From: Tardiphaga sp052076105
GTDB taxonomy: Bacteria > Pseudomonadota > Alphaproteobacteria > Rhizobiales > Xanthobacteraceae
DNA length: 64,000 nt
Assembly: GCF_052076105.1 (NCBI RefSeq)
Contig: NZ_CP197245.1
Coordinates: forward strand, 1,302,001 to 1,366,000
Direction of reading: 5' to 3'
Under the pieces are notes generated by a model that searched no databases, was not told where the DNA came from, and worked only from the letters and a program-made list of their open reading frames with translations. A program made the translations under genes and the position numbers. Positions 41,128 to 51,600 of the stretch are shown here, piece after piece; the first letter of the stretch is position 1; the number at the start of each line of letters is the position of its first letter.

Positions 41128-42185
41128 TCGATCCGGACTTCTGGCGCAACCGCCGCGTCTTTCTGACGGGGCATACGGGCTTCAAGGGTGCGTGGATGAC
41201 ACTGCTGCTGCGCTCGCTTGGCGCGCAAGTGTCCGGTTTTGCATTGCCGCCGGAGAACGAAAAGGATCTGTTCAACGTCGCTGGTGTGCAGAGCGATGTG
41301 GAACACCAGATCGGCGATGTGCGCGACCTTCCGCTCCTGCGCGATTCGCTACGGACGGCGAAGCCGGAAATCGTGATCCATATGGCGGCACAATCGCTGG
41401 TGCGCCTGTCTTACGATGAGCCGGTCGAGACCTATGCAACCAATGTCATGGGTACAGTGCATCTTCTTGAGGCGGCCCGCTCGGTTCCAGAAGTCCGTGC
41501 CATCGTGGTGGTGACCAGTGACAAGTGTTACGAGAACACTGGCACGCTGCGGGGGTACAATGAAACGGATGCCATGGGCGGATACGATCCCTATAGCAGC
41601 AGCAAGGGATGCGCCGAGATCGTCACGGCAGCCTATCAGCGTAGTTTCTTCCACGATGGATCGTCGGCGCTTGTGGCGAGCGCACGCGCCGGCAACGTGA
41701 TCGGCGGCGGCGACTGGGCTCGCGACCGGCTCGTGCCGGATATCATGCGGTCATTCATGGCGGGGCAGGTGGTTCGGATCCGGAATCCGGACGCGGTGCG
41801 CCCGTGGCAGCACGTCATGGATCCGGTGATTGGTTACCTGACGCTGGCTCAACGTCTGGTTCAGGGGGGGCGTCAATTTGCCGAAGGCTGGAACTTCGGC
41901 CCACATGAGGACAGCGAGGTCCCCGTCTCGACCCTCGTGCGGCAACTCGCGGCGCATTGGGGGGCGGATGCCCGATGGGATCTGGACAAGGGTGACAATC
42001 CGCACGAAGCCGCGTATCTGAAGCTGGATTGCAGCAAGGCGCGTGCGCGACTTGAATGGCGCCCGGTCATCGAATTTGATCGCGCGCTGCAACTGTCGTC
42101 GGAATGGTATCGTGCATTTCATGAGCGCGCGGATATGCGCGCGCTGACCCTTCGCCAGATCAACGAGACAATCGGCGGCCGCTGA
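41124..42185 (+). CDS. rfbG: CDP-glucose 4,6-dehydratase
   Basis: A 353-residue extended SDR with NAD motif GHTGFKGAWM and catalytic YDPYSSSKG (YxxxK). VVVTSDKCYENTG is a hallmark of RfbG. It converts CDP-D-glucose to CDP-4-keto-6-deoxy-D-glucose. I place the start at the GTG at 41124, which overlaps the rfbF stop and has GGAG 6 bases upstream (41114-41117); the GTG at 41091 would overlap rfbF by 37 bp. No rfbH-type 3-dehydrase follows, so the ketosugar is not headed to a 3,6-dideoxyhexose but to the methyltransferase next in line. Confidence 0.95.
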   Translation: MIDPDFWRNRRVFLTGHTGFKGAWMTLLLRSLGAQVSGFALPPENEKDLFNVAGVQSDVEHQIGDVRDLPLLRDSLRTAKPEIVIHMAAQSLVRLSYDEPVETYATNVMGTVHLLEAARSVPEVRAIVVVTSDKCYENTGTLRGYNETDAMGGYDPYSSSKGCAEIVTAAYQRSFFHDGSSALVASARAGNVIGGGDWARDRLVPDIMRSFMAGQVVRIRNPDAVRPWQHVMDPVIGYLTLAQRLVQGGRQFAEGWNFGPHEDSEVPVSTLVRQLAAHWGADARWDLDKGDNPHEAAYLKLDCSKARARLEWRPVIEFDRALQLSSEWYRAFHERADMRALTLRQINETIGGR

Positions 42186-42228
42186 CAGATTTGACGGTTG
42201 CCTCAAAACGACATGCAGGAGATTAAGG

Positions 42229-43473
42229 GTGCTGGGTTCCATCGTTGAGATTAAGTCATGTGAAGTGTGCGGCAGCTCGGACCTGAGCCCCGCCATCGAT
42301 CTTGGCCTGCACCCGATGTGCGATGATCTCGTCCCTGTTGGTAATGGTTATGTCTGCAAGGAATATCCGATCGATATTCTGTACTGCAGCTCGTGCCGTA
42401 CCGCGCACCAGCGCTTTCAGATTCCGAAACGAGAGCTGTTTCCAGCCACCTATCACTATCGCTCGCGTCATACGATGGACGTGCTGAACGGTATGAAGGA
42501 TCTGGTCGCTGCCTGTGAAGTGACGTTGGGAAATCTATCGGACAAGAAAGTACTCGATATCGGTTGTAATGACGGCAGTCTGCTGTCCTTTTTCGCAGAA
42601 AAAGGCGCCAAGACATTCGGCATCGAACCGACCGGTGCTGCCGCCGATGCCGCGGAGCGCGGGCACGTTGTCATCAATGATTTCTTCTCCGAAGAAGTTG
42701 CGGATCAGTTCGTGCGCAAGAACGGCAAGCCGGACGTCATCACGTTCACGAACGTCTTTGCCCATATCGAAGATCTGAAGGGCGTGATCCGCGCGCTGAA
42801 AATCGCTGCGCATGACAAAACGCTGATCGTTATTGAGAACCATTATCTCGGCGCGATCCTCGAACGAAATCAGTTCGATACATTTTATCATGAGCATCCG
42901 CGCACCTACAGTCTGACTTCTTTCGTTCACATCGCAAAGTCGCTTGGCATGGAAATCGTGCTGGCCGAATTTCCCAAGCGTTATGGCGGCAATGTTCGCG
43001 TGTTTCTCCGAGCAGCATCGGGCGATGCGGCCGTTCGCGAGAAGCTTGCGGAGATCGACAGCCTGGAAAGCGGATTCGGCGACGGACTGACGAAGCTGGC
43101 GGCACAGGTTGCCATCTGGAAAGACAACAAATACGCGCAGATTCAGGCAGAGGTTGCCAAGCACGGGCCGCTTGCCGTCAAGGCATTTCCCGGACGTGCC
43201 GCGATTCCGGTGAAGATGCTCAATCTGTCGACCGATCATATTTCGGCTGCCTATGAGAAGCCGTCCTCCGCCAAGATTGGACACTACATTCCGGGCACAC
43301 GGATTCCCATTCGCTCGGACGACGAATTCACGCCGGCGCTGATTGGCGATGCTCCGCTGCTGAATCTGGCCTGGCATATCGCAGATGAGATCAAGGGATA
43401 CCTGCGCCAGCGCGGCTTTAACGGTCCAATCATAGATATCATTGCGCCGGAAGATTTTCTGGAGCGACGGTGA
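42229..43473 (+). CDS. sugar-nucleotide C-methyltransferase (TylC3/Methyltransf_13-14 type)
   Basis: A 414-residue methyltransferase in three parts. The N-terminal zinc knuckle has C11-x2-C14 and C53-x2-C56. The SAM-binding Rossmann domain contains VLDIGCNDGSLL, and the C-terminal domain is of the Methyltransf_14 type. Relatives add a methyl to C3 of a 4-keto-6-deoxy nucleotide sugar. The start is GTG at 42229 after AGGAGA. It lies 43 bp after rfbG, so its probable substrate is CDP-4-keto-6-deoxyglucose or a derivative. The C-terminal domain carries a PAI/GAD-type sugar-binding surface only by analogy. Confidence 0.85.
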   Translation: MLGSIVEIKSCEVCGSSDLSPAIDLGLHPMCDDLVPVGNGYVCKEYPIDILYCSSCRTAHQRFQIPKRELFPATYHYRSRHTMDVLNGMKDLVAACEVTLGNLSDKKVLDIGCNDGSLLSFFAEKGAKTFGIEPTGAAADAAERGHVVINDFFSEEVADQFVRKNGKPDVITFTNVFAHIEDLKGVIRALKIAAHDKTLIVIENHYLGAILERNQFDTFYHEHPRTYSLTSFVHIAKSLGMEIVLAEFPKRYGGNVRVFLRAASGDAAVREKLAEIDSLESGFGDGLTKLAAQVAIWKDNKYAQIQAEVAKHGPLAVKAFPGRAAIPVKMLNLSTDHISAAYEKPSSAKIGHYIPGTRIPIRSDDEFTPALIGDAPLLNLAWHIADEIKGYLRQRGFNGPIIDIIAPEDFLERR

Positions 43474-44402
43474 CCTTCGCGATCTTCGGATCCGGGTTCG
43501 GGCTCTACGGCTATCTTCCGGCGTTGATCGGTTGCGGTCAGCGTGTCGTTCTTCCAGAGCGATATCGTGAGCGCTTTCAGGCGCGCACGGAGCTGGCGCG
43601 ATTTTCCGGGCACATCGAATGGGCGACCGACGAGACGGTGGCATTGGCGCGTGCCGATGGCGTTGTTGTCGCACTGCGGCCCGGCGATCAGGCGGCGTGG
43701 CTTCCGCGTTGCGTTACGCAGCCTCAGCTTGCAAGGCTCATGCTTGAAAAGCCATTGGCGCAGACGCCCGACGAAGCCCTGCGATTGCAGAAGCTGTTGC
43801 GTGACTGTGGAAAGTCGTTTCGCATCGGCTACACGTTTTGCGGAACGCCGTGGGCGGCAGACGTTCGCGAGTTCGTCGCTCAAGGTCAGGGCGGCTTGCT
43901 CGCGGTCGACTGGCAGTTCATGGCGCACCACTACCGGCACGATCTGCCGAACTGGAAAAGATCGCATCCCGAAGGCGGCGGCGCGATCCGCTTCTATGGC
44001 ATTCAACTGATCGCAGTACTTGCCGAACTCGGCTATCGGGAGGTCGCCGAAAGCCACTCGTTCGGGCCAAGTGAACAGGAAATCATGCGATGGACCGCCA
44101 CGGTCGCGGGCAAGGGTCTGCCGGACTGTCGGCTCGTCGTCGATTGCAGATCGGACGTCACGGAGTTCGTGGTTCAGGCTCAGTCGCTGCGCGGTCCACA
44201 GAAGCGCCTGTTCGGCAATCGTGATCCGTTCGGGGACGACGCCCGCATGGCGACGCCGAATGCGCTCGATAGTCGCGTAGGTCTGCTACAAGGGCTAATC
44301 AACCCTCTGCTTCACCCTGGCAGCGGAGGCCCGGCCTGGTACGACGATGTTCTGTTGCTGTGGCAGAACATCGAGGCTCGCTCGATCTTCTCACTCGCCT
44401 GA
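43470..44402 (+). CDS. Gfo/Idh/MocA-family oxidoreductase
   Basis: A 310-residue NAD(P)-dependent oxidoreductase. The N-terminal FAIFGSGFGLYGYLP is a Rossmann fingerprint, and LARLMLEKPLAQTPDEALRL contains the EKP catalytic-lysine motif of the family. It starts with GTG inside the C-methyltransferase stop (4-bp overlap), so the genes are translationally coupled. The likely step is reduction of the C4 ketone of the methylated CDP-sugar. At 310 residues it is somewhat short at the C-terminus compared with typical members (about 330-390). It converges with the Wzt gene at a 1-bp gap. Confidence 0.85.
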   Translation: MTFAIFGSGFGLYGYLPALIGCGQRVVLPERYRERFQARTELARFSGHIEWATDETVALARADGVVVALRPGDQAAWLPRCVTQPQLARLMLEKPLAQTPDEALRLQKLLRDCGKSFRIGYTFCGTPWAADVREFVAQGQGGLLAVDWQFMAHHYRHDLPNWKRSHPEGGGAIRFYGIQLIAVLAELGYREVAESHSFGPSEQEIMRWTATVAGKGLPDCRLVVDCRSDVTEFVVQAQSLRGPQKRLFGNRDPFGDDARMATPNALDSRVGLLQGLINPLLHPGSGGPAWYDDVLLLWQNIEARSIFSLA

Positions 44403-44403
44403 A

Positions 44404-45174
44404 TTATTGACCGGTATGGGCGGCGTACTGGTCGAGAATCTCGTCGATCGGACCGATGGCGCGCACCTGGCCGGTTTCCATCCAGATACCGCGGTTACAG
44501 AACCGGCGGCAGATCGCCTGGCTGTGCGAAGCAAGCACCATGATGCTCGCTTTTTCCACGAAACGCTGGATGCGATGCTCGGCTTTGGAAATAAAGCCAG
44601 CATCGCCCGCCATGATCCACTCATCCATCAAGAGGATTTCGGGAGCGAAGCAGGTTGCCACGGCGAAGGTGAGGCGGGTCATCATGCCCGATGAATAGGT
44701 GCGCACAGGAATATCGAGATAATCACCAAGCTCGGTGAAATCGATGATGTCCTGCATCCGCTCTTCGATCTCGTCCGGACGCAGCCCGAGGATCAGTCCG
44801 CGCAGGCGGATATTCTCGTACCCGCTGATTTCCTGGTCGATGCCGAGTCCGATATCGAACATCGGGGAGATGCGCCCCCGGCTCGTGACGGTCCCCGAGA
44901 CCGGCTCATAGATGCCGGCCATGACGCGCAGCAGCGTGGTCTTGCCGGCGCCATTCGAGCCAATCAATGCAACCCGGTCGCCAGCCTGAATGTTCATCGA
45001 AATGTTGCGCAGCGCCTCGACCGTGATGCGGTGGTTGGCGTCGGTTGCGAGATGGCCACCGGATCCGCGAAACATCAGGCTTTTCTTCAGCGAGCGGGAG
45101 CCGCCGTGATAGATCGGAAACGAGACGCTGACGTCTTGAAGGACAAGCTCGGTTACGGTCGATTGATTGGTCAT
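44404..45174 (-). CDS. wzt: polysaccharide/O-antigen ABC transporter ATP-binding protein (Wzt-like)
   Basis: A 256-residue ATPase with Walker A GSNGAGKTTLL, the Wzt-type signature YSSGMMTRLTFA and Walker B LLMDEWIMAGD. It is of the short type: there is no C-terminal carbohydrate-binding domain, so the exporter probably does not select a terminal modification. With the permease immediately upstream it moves undecaprenyl-linked polysaccharide across the inner membrane. Start ATG 45174 lies 3 bp after the permease stop. Confidence 0.93.
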   Translation of the reverse strand: MTNQSTVTELVLQDVSVSFPIYHGGSRSLKKSLMFRGSGGHLATDANHRITVEALRNISMNIQAGDRVALIGSNGAGKTTLLRVMAGIYEPVSGTVTSRGRISPMFDIGLGIDQEISGYENIRLRGLILGLRPDEIEERMQDIIDFTELGDYLDIPVRTYSSGMMTRLTFAVATCFAPEILLMDEWIMAGDAGFISKAEHRIQRFVEKASIMVLASHSQAICRRFCNRGIWMETGQVRAIGPIDEILDQYAAHTGQ

Positions 45175-45177
45175 GAA

Positions 45178-46029
45178 TCAGACCCAGTACGAAATGCGAG
45201 AGCGGAAGCGGGCAAAGAACAAGCCGGCAACGACGAGGTTGAGCAGGGTGATGATGAAAGCGGCCAGATAATGTTTCGGATCCGGTACGCTGCCAAGCAG
45301 AGGCCCGCGGATGATCTCGACCAGGTGAAAGAACGGGTTGGCGTCCGCAATATACGTCCGATGCTGAAGAAGTTCCGGCTTCCACATGATGGGAGTTACG
45401 AAGAACACAATCTGCACGACGGAGTTGACGAGCTGCGGAATGTCCCGGAAGCGTGCCGAGATCATGCCGAGGGTAAGACTTGTCAGCGCGCCGTTGAGGA
45501 GGAGAATAGCGAGGCCCGGAATGGCCAGCAGCGCGGTCGCGCCCGGCCAGATGCCGAAGTACCAAATGACGCCGAAGTAAATCAGAAAGTTATGGAAGAA
45601 GATGATCAGCTTGCTCCAGCACGATCTGAAAACATAGACGGTGTACGGCAGCCGGACTTGCTTGATGTAGGATTCCGAGCCCGTGAACAGTGTTCCGCCT
45701 TCCATCAGAAAGGTGGACATCAGATTCCAGATGAGAAGTCCGACGCAGAGAAATGGCAGAAAGTCGTTGATCGGCGTCTTGAATAGTTCCGCATAAAGGA
45801 TGCCGAGAGAAACGACCATGATTGCCATGCTTGCCGTCAGCCACAGCGGGCCCAGCGCCGAGCGGCGATAACGCTGCAGGATGTCGTTCCAGCCGAGGCG
45901 CCCCCATAGCGGCCAAAGCGTAAGGCCCGTCCTGATATCCAGCCAGGCGCGGCCCCAGGATTTGTTGTGCCCGCGAATAACAGGTTGCTTCTGCATCGTG
46001 GCCAACTCGACATTATCGGTTACGGGCAT
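45178..46029 (-). CDS. wzm: polysaccharide/O-antigen ABC transporter permease (Wzm-like)
   Basis: A 283-residue ABC-2-type permease with six hydrophobic helices (including PLWLTASMAIMVVSLGILYAELF and FLPFLCVGLLIWNLMSTFL). It forms the membrane channel for the ATPase downstream. The N-terminus (ATMQKQPVIRGHNKSWGRAW) is cytosolic. It overlaps the end of the GT4 gene by 10 bp, in a single leftward run with wzt, so polysaccharide synthesis and export genes are coupled. Confidence 0.92.
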   Translation of the reverse strand: MPVTDNVELATMQKQPVIRGHNKSWGRAWLDIRTGLTLWPLWGRLGWNDILQRYRRSALGPLWLTASMAIMVVSLGILYAELFKTPINDFLPFLCVGLLIWNLMSTFLMEGGTLFTGSESYIKQVRLPYTVYVFRSCWSKLIIFFHNFLIYFGVIWYFGIWPGATALLAIPGLAILLLNGALTSLTLGMISARFRDIPQLVNSVVQIVFFVTPIMWKPELLQHRTYIADANPFFHLVEIIRGPLLGSVPDPKHYLAAFIITLLNLVVAGLFFARFRSRISYWV

Positions 46030-47189
46030 CCGGTCTTGTCCTGCATGGTGTTACGCGGCTTCTGACGAAGAACATCCTCGTAGACCTCTTCCATCCGCGA
46101 AACATATCTTTCCTGACTGTATTCCGATCGCGCACGCGCCTTGCCGGCTTCGCTCAGCCTTTGAGCGAGGGCTGAGTCATCCAGAATACGGCTGATGGCC
46201 TCGGCAAGCCCCCGGGAATCCTGCGGTTTCACCGTCAGGGCTTCCTGGTTGTGCCGCGCGATATGCGGGACCGCCGTTGTGAGCGACGTATTCACGATCG
46301 GCAAGCCGGCCGCCATCGCTTCGAGCTGGACGATGCCGAAGGCTTCTGCGCGCGTCACCGATGGAAAGGCGAATACCTTTGCCGCGTGGAGATAGGCTTT
46401 GATCTGGCCTGGACTTACGCGGCCGGCGAATGTCACACGCTCTGCGACACCGGTTTCGTTCGCGACCTTCTGCAGATCCTCGCGAAGCGGCCCTTCACCG
46501 ATGAACACGACATGCCCGTCAATGTGGCGGAGTGCTTCCAGAAGGACGTCGAAGCCCTTGTAAGGTACGAGACGGCCGGTCGCGATGATCATGCGCGGGT
46601 ACTTCTGACGGAGACGTTCCGCCTCTGCCTGTTCTTCCGCCGTGCAGGTCGCCCAGTAATCGATATCGATTCCGTACGGTACGATTGCACATTTATCCGC
46701 AAACGCAGGCAGAAACGGCGAACCGTCAATCGTGGATTGGTCGGCGACGACGATCTTGTCCGCGCGCGCCAGCGTCCTGACAATCGAGGGCGACAACAGT
46801 TTCTTCAGCAACGCCCTGCCGACGATGTCAGCGTGCCAGAAAACGATCAGCGGCTTTTCGCGGGGCAGATACGGAACCGTGACGTCCACGATGGGGAAGG
46901 GCGCATGATGGACCAGAATGTCATTGGATTTGACGCGATCCATCAAGGTGAAAGGGTAACCGGGGGCAATCGGTGTCGAGAACAGATTGCCCAATGACGC
47001 CACTGCACGTACTGGCACGCCATCGAGCTCGAATTCCCGGGCCATGCCGAGCAGTCGCGCGACGAGAATCTCGTTCTGCGTGCCCGCAGGCGATGGTCTG
47101 CTCAGGGTCGCCATTGCGAACGGGATCCCGCCGTCCACGTCGGGCCGGTAGACCTTATAGCTGTGCAGGACTTTCAGTGCGGCGCTCAT
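46020..47189 (-). CDS. glycosyltransferase family 4
   Basis: A GT4 (GT-B fold) enzyme of about 389 residues. The N-terminal LKVLHSYKVYRPDVDGGIP is a typical acceptor-side start, and the C-terminal FAFPSVTRAEAFGIVQLEAMAAGLPIV contains the EX7E nucleotide-sugar motif. I use the ATG at 47189, where homology-like sequence begins; 47234 is also open. It is in the leftward run with wzm/wzt and the other GT4 genes, so it contributes one linkage of the exported glycan. The sugar cannot be assigned; GDP-rhamnose or GDP-mannose is plausible from the nearby gmd/rmd genes. Confidence 0.88.
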   Translation of the reverse strand: MSAALKVLHSYKVYRPDVDGGIPFAMATLSRPSPAGTQNEILVARLLGMAREFELDGVPVRAVASLGNLFSTPIAPGYPFTLMDRVKSNDILVHHAPFPIVDVTVPYLPREKPLIVFWHADIVGRALLKKLLSPSIVRTLARADKIVVADQSTIDGSPFLPAFADKCAIVPYGIDIDYWATCTAEEQAEAERLRQKYPRMIIATGRLVPYKGFDVLLEALRHIDGHVVFIGEGPLREDLQKVANETGVAERVTFAGRVSPGQIKAYLHAAKVFAFPSVTRAEAFGIVQLEAMAAGLPIVNTSLTTAVPHIARHNQEALTVKPQDSRGLAEAISRILDDSALAQRLSEAGKARARSEYSQERYVSRMEEVYEDVLRQKPRNTMQDKTGCP

Positions 47190-47284
47190 GGCGCGGAGAA
47201 ACCTCGGAAATCGAATGACAAGATCGGTGGCCATCGGGTTACCGACGTCCGCGCACGATCTACCTGTCCCTGAAGCGGGGTATT

Positions 47285-47300
47285 GGGCCGGCGCCGGCCC
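47285..47300. terminator. 16-bp perfect palindrome between two GT4 genes
   Basis: GGGCCGGCGCCGGCCC lies in the 135-bp gap after the 47370-48605 gene in its reading direction. It can fold into a hairpin, but no T tract follows on the coding strand, so a terminator role is weakly supported. Confidence 0.3.
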
Positions 47301-47369
47301 TAAGTAAAGTCATTTATTGTCGCTGGATATGACCGTTTCAGGCCAAGGGAGAATGTCGCGTGGATATTC

Positions 47370-48605
47370 TTAAGCCATTGATTCAGCGGTTAATTCATAG
47401 GCTTTCGTGACGATTTCGGCGCTCCCGCGCCAACTGAAAGCGCTCGCCAGTGCGATTCGCTCTTGCGCGCGTTGGTCATCCTTCGCGGACTCGTCCATCA
47501 GTCGGCGCATCGGGGCGATCCAGGCGTGAACGTCGGTCGCGGCGACGGTAATGGCGTGGCCGCGGGTAATCTCGTCCATGCATGTATTTTCACCGTGGAC
47601 GACCTCGGTGCCGCAGGCGAGGGCCTCGACGACCGGCATACCGAAGCCCTCGTAAATCGATGGAAACAACAGGGCTACGGCTCCCTCATACAGCGCGCGC
47701 AGTTCGGTGTCCGAGACCGATCCGAGGAAACGCAGGCTGCCTTCGCTTACCAGGTTTGCGGTTTCCGGTGGCAATTCGAGCTGCCCCCAACCACTGTTGC
47801 CAACAATTGCCAGCGGCATTCGGCGGCGTTCAGCGGGAGTCAACTGGGCGTAGGCCATGATCAGCGTCCGAAGGTTCTTGCGGGGCTCCAGCGTGCCTAC
47901 GGCCAGGAAATAGGCCTTGTAGGACACGTCAAACCTGGCGAGCGCCTGCTCGGTCACGGCCTGTCCCAGCGGCCGAAAGATGCTGCTGGCAGCGGGTGGT
48001 GCGACAACGATCTTGTCCGGCGCGCACCCATAGACATCCACGATCTCGGCTTTGCTGAATTCAGAGATGGTATGCACGACCGCGGCGCGTTCCACGACCT
48101 TTGGCAGCTTTTCCAATTGGCGAAGGCGGTCTTTGGGATGTGCGTCGGGATATCGAACAAAAGAGAGGTCGTAGACGACAGGAAGCACCGGAACGTTCAG
48201 GTCGGCGAACGGCACGTAGCGAAAGGCGTGGAAGACGTCGAGGGATACATTCTGGGGAATTCGCTGAAACCGGATGGCTTGAAACTCGCGATAGAGGCGG
48301 CGAGCAGTCGGCGCCTGCGCCAGTTTCGCCCGCAAGGCGAGCGAGGCCTTGCGGGTGAGCGACGCGCGCAGCGACAGCTTCCGGCTGTCGGCATGCTTGC
48401 CCTGCATCTGCTCGATCCGCGCGAGATCTTCCGGGCCGAAAGGGCGGCATGCCATATGCGAGAATTCGTAGAATTCGAGCGCTGCCTTCTGTTCCAACAG
48501 GGCTTTCACCAGATGAAAACAGTAGTTGCCGATCCCGGTCATCGAGCCGCGCAGGATGTCCGTTTCGAAGCCGACCGATATTGGAGTCACTTTTTCCAGT
48601 ACCAA
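47370..48605 (-). CDS. glycosyltransferase family 4
   Basis: A 411-residue GT-B enzyme. The donor domain contains VGTLEPRKNLRTLIMAYAQL and the EX7E motif in FPSIYEGFGMPVVEALACG. It shares an N-terminal SVGFETDILRGSMTGIGNYCF start with mannosyl/rhamnosyl transferases of A-band-like polysaccharides. It overlaps the following (upstream in transcription) three-module glycosyltransferase gene by 19 bp. This argues for a coupled synthesis pair. A rhamnosyltransferase role is inference from the gmd/rmd neighbours. Confidence 0.9.
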   Translation of the reverse strand: MVLEKVTPISVGFETDILRGSMTGIGNYCFHLVKALLEQKAALEFYEFSHMACRPFGPEDLARIEQMQGKHADSRKLSLRASLTRKASLALRAKLAQAPTARRLYREFQAIRFQRIPQNVSLDVFHAFRYVPFADLNVPVLPVVYDLSFVRYPDAHPKDRLRQLEKLPKVVERAAVVHTISEFSKAEIVDVYGCAPDKIVVAPPAASSIFRPLGQAVTEQALARFDVSYKAYFLAVGTLEPRKNLRTLIMAYAQLTPAERRRMPLAIVGNSGWGQLELPPETANLVSEGSLRFLGSVSDTELRALYEGAVALLFPSIYEGFGMPVVEALACGTEVVHGENTCMDEITRGHAITVAATDVHAWIAPMRRLMDESAKDDQRAQERIALASAFSWRGSAEIVTKAYELTAESMA

Positions 48606-51600
48606 TTATTCTTCACAACGACCTCGATCAACGCTTCCGTACTTTGCTCCCATGTCAGGCGCTTCATGCCGGTCGAACAAGGAGATGTTTTGGCCGCAGA
48701 TGCGGCTAGCCACTGCTCGATATCCTGTGCAAGTGCGTTCGGATCTTCAGTCTTTACGAAGGTTGCGTGTCCGTCGGCGATCTCGCGGAACACCGCGATA
48801 TCGGAGCAGATAATCGGTGTGCCGTAACTTGCACTTTCAACGAGCGGCAGACCGAACCCTTCGCCCTTGCTCAGGAAGAGAAATACCGATGCCTTGCGAT
48901 AGAGTTCGGCGATCTGGGTGTCGTCGAAATCCTCGAAAAGAAACAGAGTCGTGCCAAGCGCAGGATGGCTGCGCAGCCGGTTCATGAATTCTTCGAGAAG
49001 CCAGCCCTTGCGACCAGCGATCGCGAGCGACAGTTTCGAACCTTTTTGCCAGAGACGTTCGAATGTGTTGAGGGCAAGTTCGTGGTTTTTGCGAGGCTCG
49101 ATCGTCCCGACCATGAGCGCGTAGGGCAGAGCGGCGTTCAGCGTCGAATCCGAGTTCGCCTGATCGGGCGAGAGCGGCGGCAATGACCCGAGATGCCAAT
49201 AGCCGACCTGCAGACCCGGGGCTCCGAGATCGTGCTGCGTCATATACGCGATGAGCTCGTCGGCAATCGTGCGCGATATGCAAAGCAGATTGTTGCTTGC
49301 CGCAATCGCACTGCGTACCCATCCCTCGAACCAGATCTTGCCACCGCTGACGACGTCGGTTGGCGGCAGCGTAATGGGCAGCAGATCATAGATCGCCGTC
49401 GTGATGGGGACATGCGCAGCGCGGGCCCGCTGAAAAATCTCTGCAAACTGATCGTATTCGGCCCACGACGAATCCAGCATCAGCAAACGGTCTCCGGACC
49501 TGAATGTGATGGGTTTTCGGATGGCGGGAGACCCTTCGAACGGCAGGGTCAATCCCTGCTGTTCGAGCCATGACGTCGCCGGGAAGATCTCGTTGCCCTC
49601 GCGTTGAAAAGCGACCACGTCGAAATCGTTGCGCCCGCGCAGATATGCGGCGCGCAGTGTCTCTCTGACGACGCGCGGAATGCCGGTGCCATGATCGCCT
49701 TTTGCGATATGGCTGACGTCAATCAGCAAGCGAGGGCGAAGGAACCCCGGCGCCTTAAAGGCGCTGGCGAAATTTGCGACGGAAGCTGCCGCGCGCGCCG
49801 GTTGAGGAGTGGCCGCCAGATAAGGGCCGATCTCGGTCGCAAGCCCCTCGATCCTGGCTGCCGCACTACGGCTCACAAATTCATTGATCGCGGCCGCGTA
49901 TTCCTGCGCGCACTGACGAGGGTTGTGATGAGTGCGGACATAATCCAGGGCTCTACCGGCAAGTTCTCTGCGTTGCTCCGGCAACTGACGAAGCGTCAGA
50001 AGGCTCTGCGCGATTTCGGCGGCGTCCGGATCTGCGCTGAGTTTGACAACCACGTTGTCCGGATAGTCGCGGTAACTCGCTTCTTCATTCACGATCACCG
50101 GCACGCCATAGGCCAGGCAATCGAGGACGCCTTTCGGCGTGCCGCCACGGCTCTTGGTGCGGAGTTGCACCGCGATATCGACGATGCGCATATACGTCGC
50201 ATAGTCCTCGTCGGAGACAAAGCCGGTGACCTTGATGCGTTCGCCCAGTCTGGACTTCTTGATCCGATCGCCAAGATCAAATCCGAAGTGATCCTTCGCC
50301 AATTCTCCCACGAACACCAAATGACATCTGGCCTCATCAGCGAGGGCCGAATCCAGCACGGCGTCCAGCAGACGATCGCCACATTTCGTCCAGGCCACGT
50401 GGCCGAATGTTGCGATGACGACATCGTTGGGCGCAAAGCCGAGCTTTGCGCGTTCTGCGTCGCGGCGCGCTGGACTCCAGGCTTCCGGAACGATCACCAT
50501 TTGCGGAATGGTGCGGTAAGGGGCCCGGCAACCCTCCGGATAAAACTGGCGGGCAACCTCCAGATTGAATGGCGAGTGAGAAATGACGCCGATCGCTTGG
50601 TTTAAGACGCTTTTCGTGCAGGGCAGATTGACGACGGTCTCGCCGACTGGATCGGGATTCTTGGCGATCGGTGCGAACGCCTTCCGCGCGACTCCGCCAT
50701 GGGCTTCGAGCATTTCGTGCGGATATCGGTTCGTTTCACCCAGATGGTAGTCGAGGTAAGCAAACAGGCCGCTGAGATAAGCGTCATGCAAACCGACGAT
50801 ACCGGGAAATTCCTGCAGCAGCGGCAGCATATGCGCATGGAATTCCGAATTCCCGAACTCGTAGAGGATCGCGTCATATGCCTTGGCGTTGGCTGCGAAG
50901 TCGGCAGCATCGAAAATGCGGAATGCTGCATTGAGTTCTGACCCGGTAACGTTGTCGCCTACAATGTAGACATCGACATCGAAATGCTCGGCCAGAAATG
51001 GCAGGAACTGCGCATTGTAATCCGCGATCCCGGAGCGGGCCGGGGGCAGTGGCGTCAAGACCGCAAGACGATCGCGCTTCAGCCAGCCGGCGGCGGCGGT
51101 CGAAATACCGGAGTGCCGTTTGCGGCGAACGGCCTCGTCGAAGGCCTCGATCGCCTGGCTGGCAGCAGACGGCCAATTGAAGCGGGCCGCCCGCTTGGGG
51201 CCGTACTGACGCAGATCTGCAGCAAGGCCGGGCGTGCTGAGGACACGATGCATGGCCTCGGCGGTGGCAGCCGGCTTGCTGGAATCGAACAACGCATCGG
51301 AACGGTCGATCAGTTCCTTGATGCTGGAATTGTTGCCGCCGATGACCGGAGCACCACAAGCCATGGCTTCGAGAACCGGCAGGCCAAGCCCTTCGTAAAG
51401 CGATGGGAACACGAACAGGTCGCAGGTCGAATAGAGGCCGACCAGATCTTCCTCGGGGAGATACCCCAGGAACAGGATGTCGTCGCTGGCGAGGCCTGCC
51501 TGTTTTGCAGCAGCTTCCAGAGCCAGCTTGCGGTCGGGCGTCAGCGCACAGACGATCACGAGCTGTGTGTTAGCTCGCGTTTCGGCCGGCAGCTCGGCAT

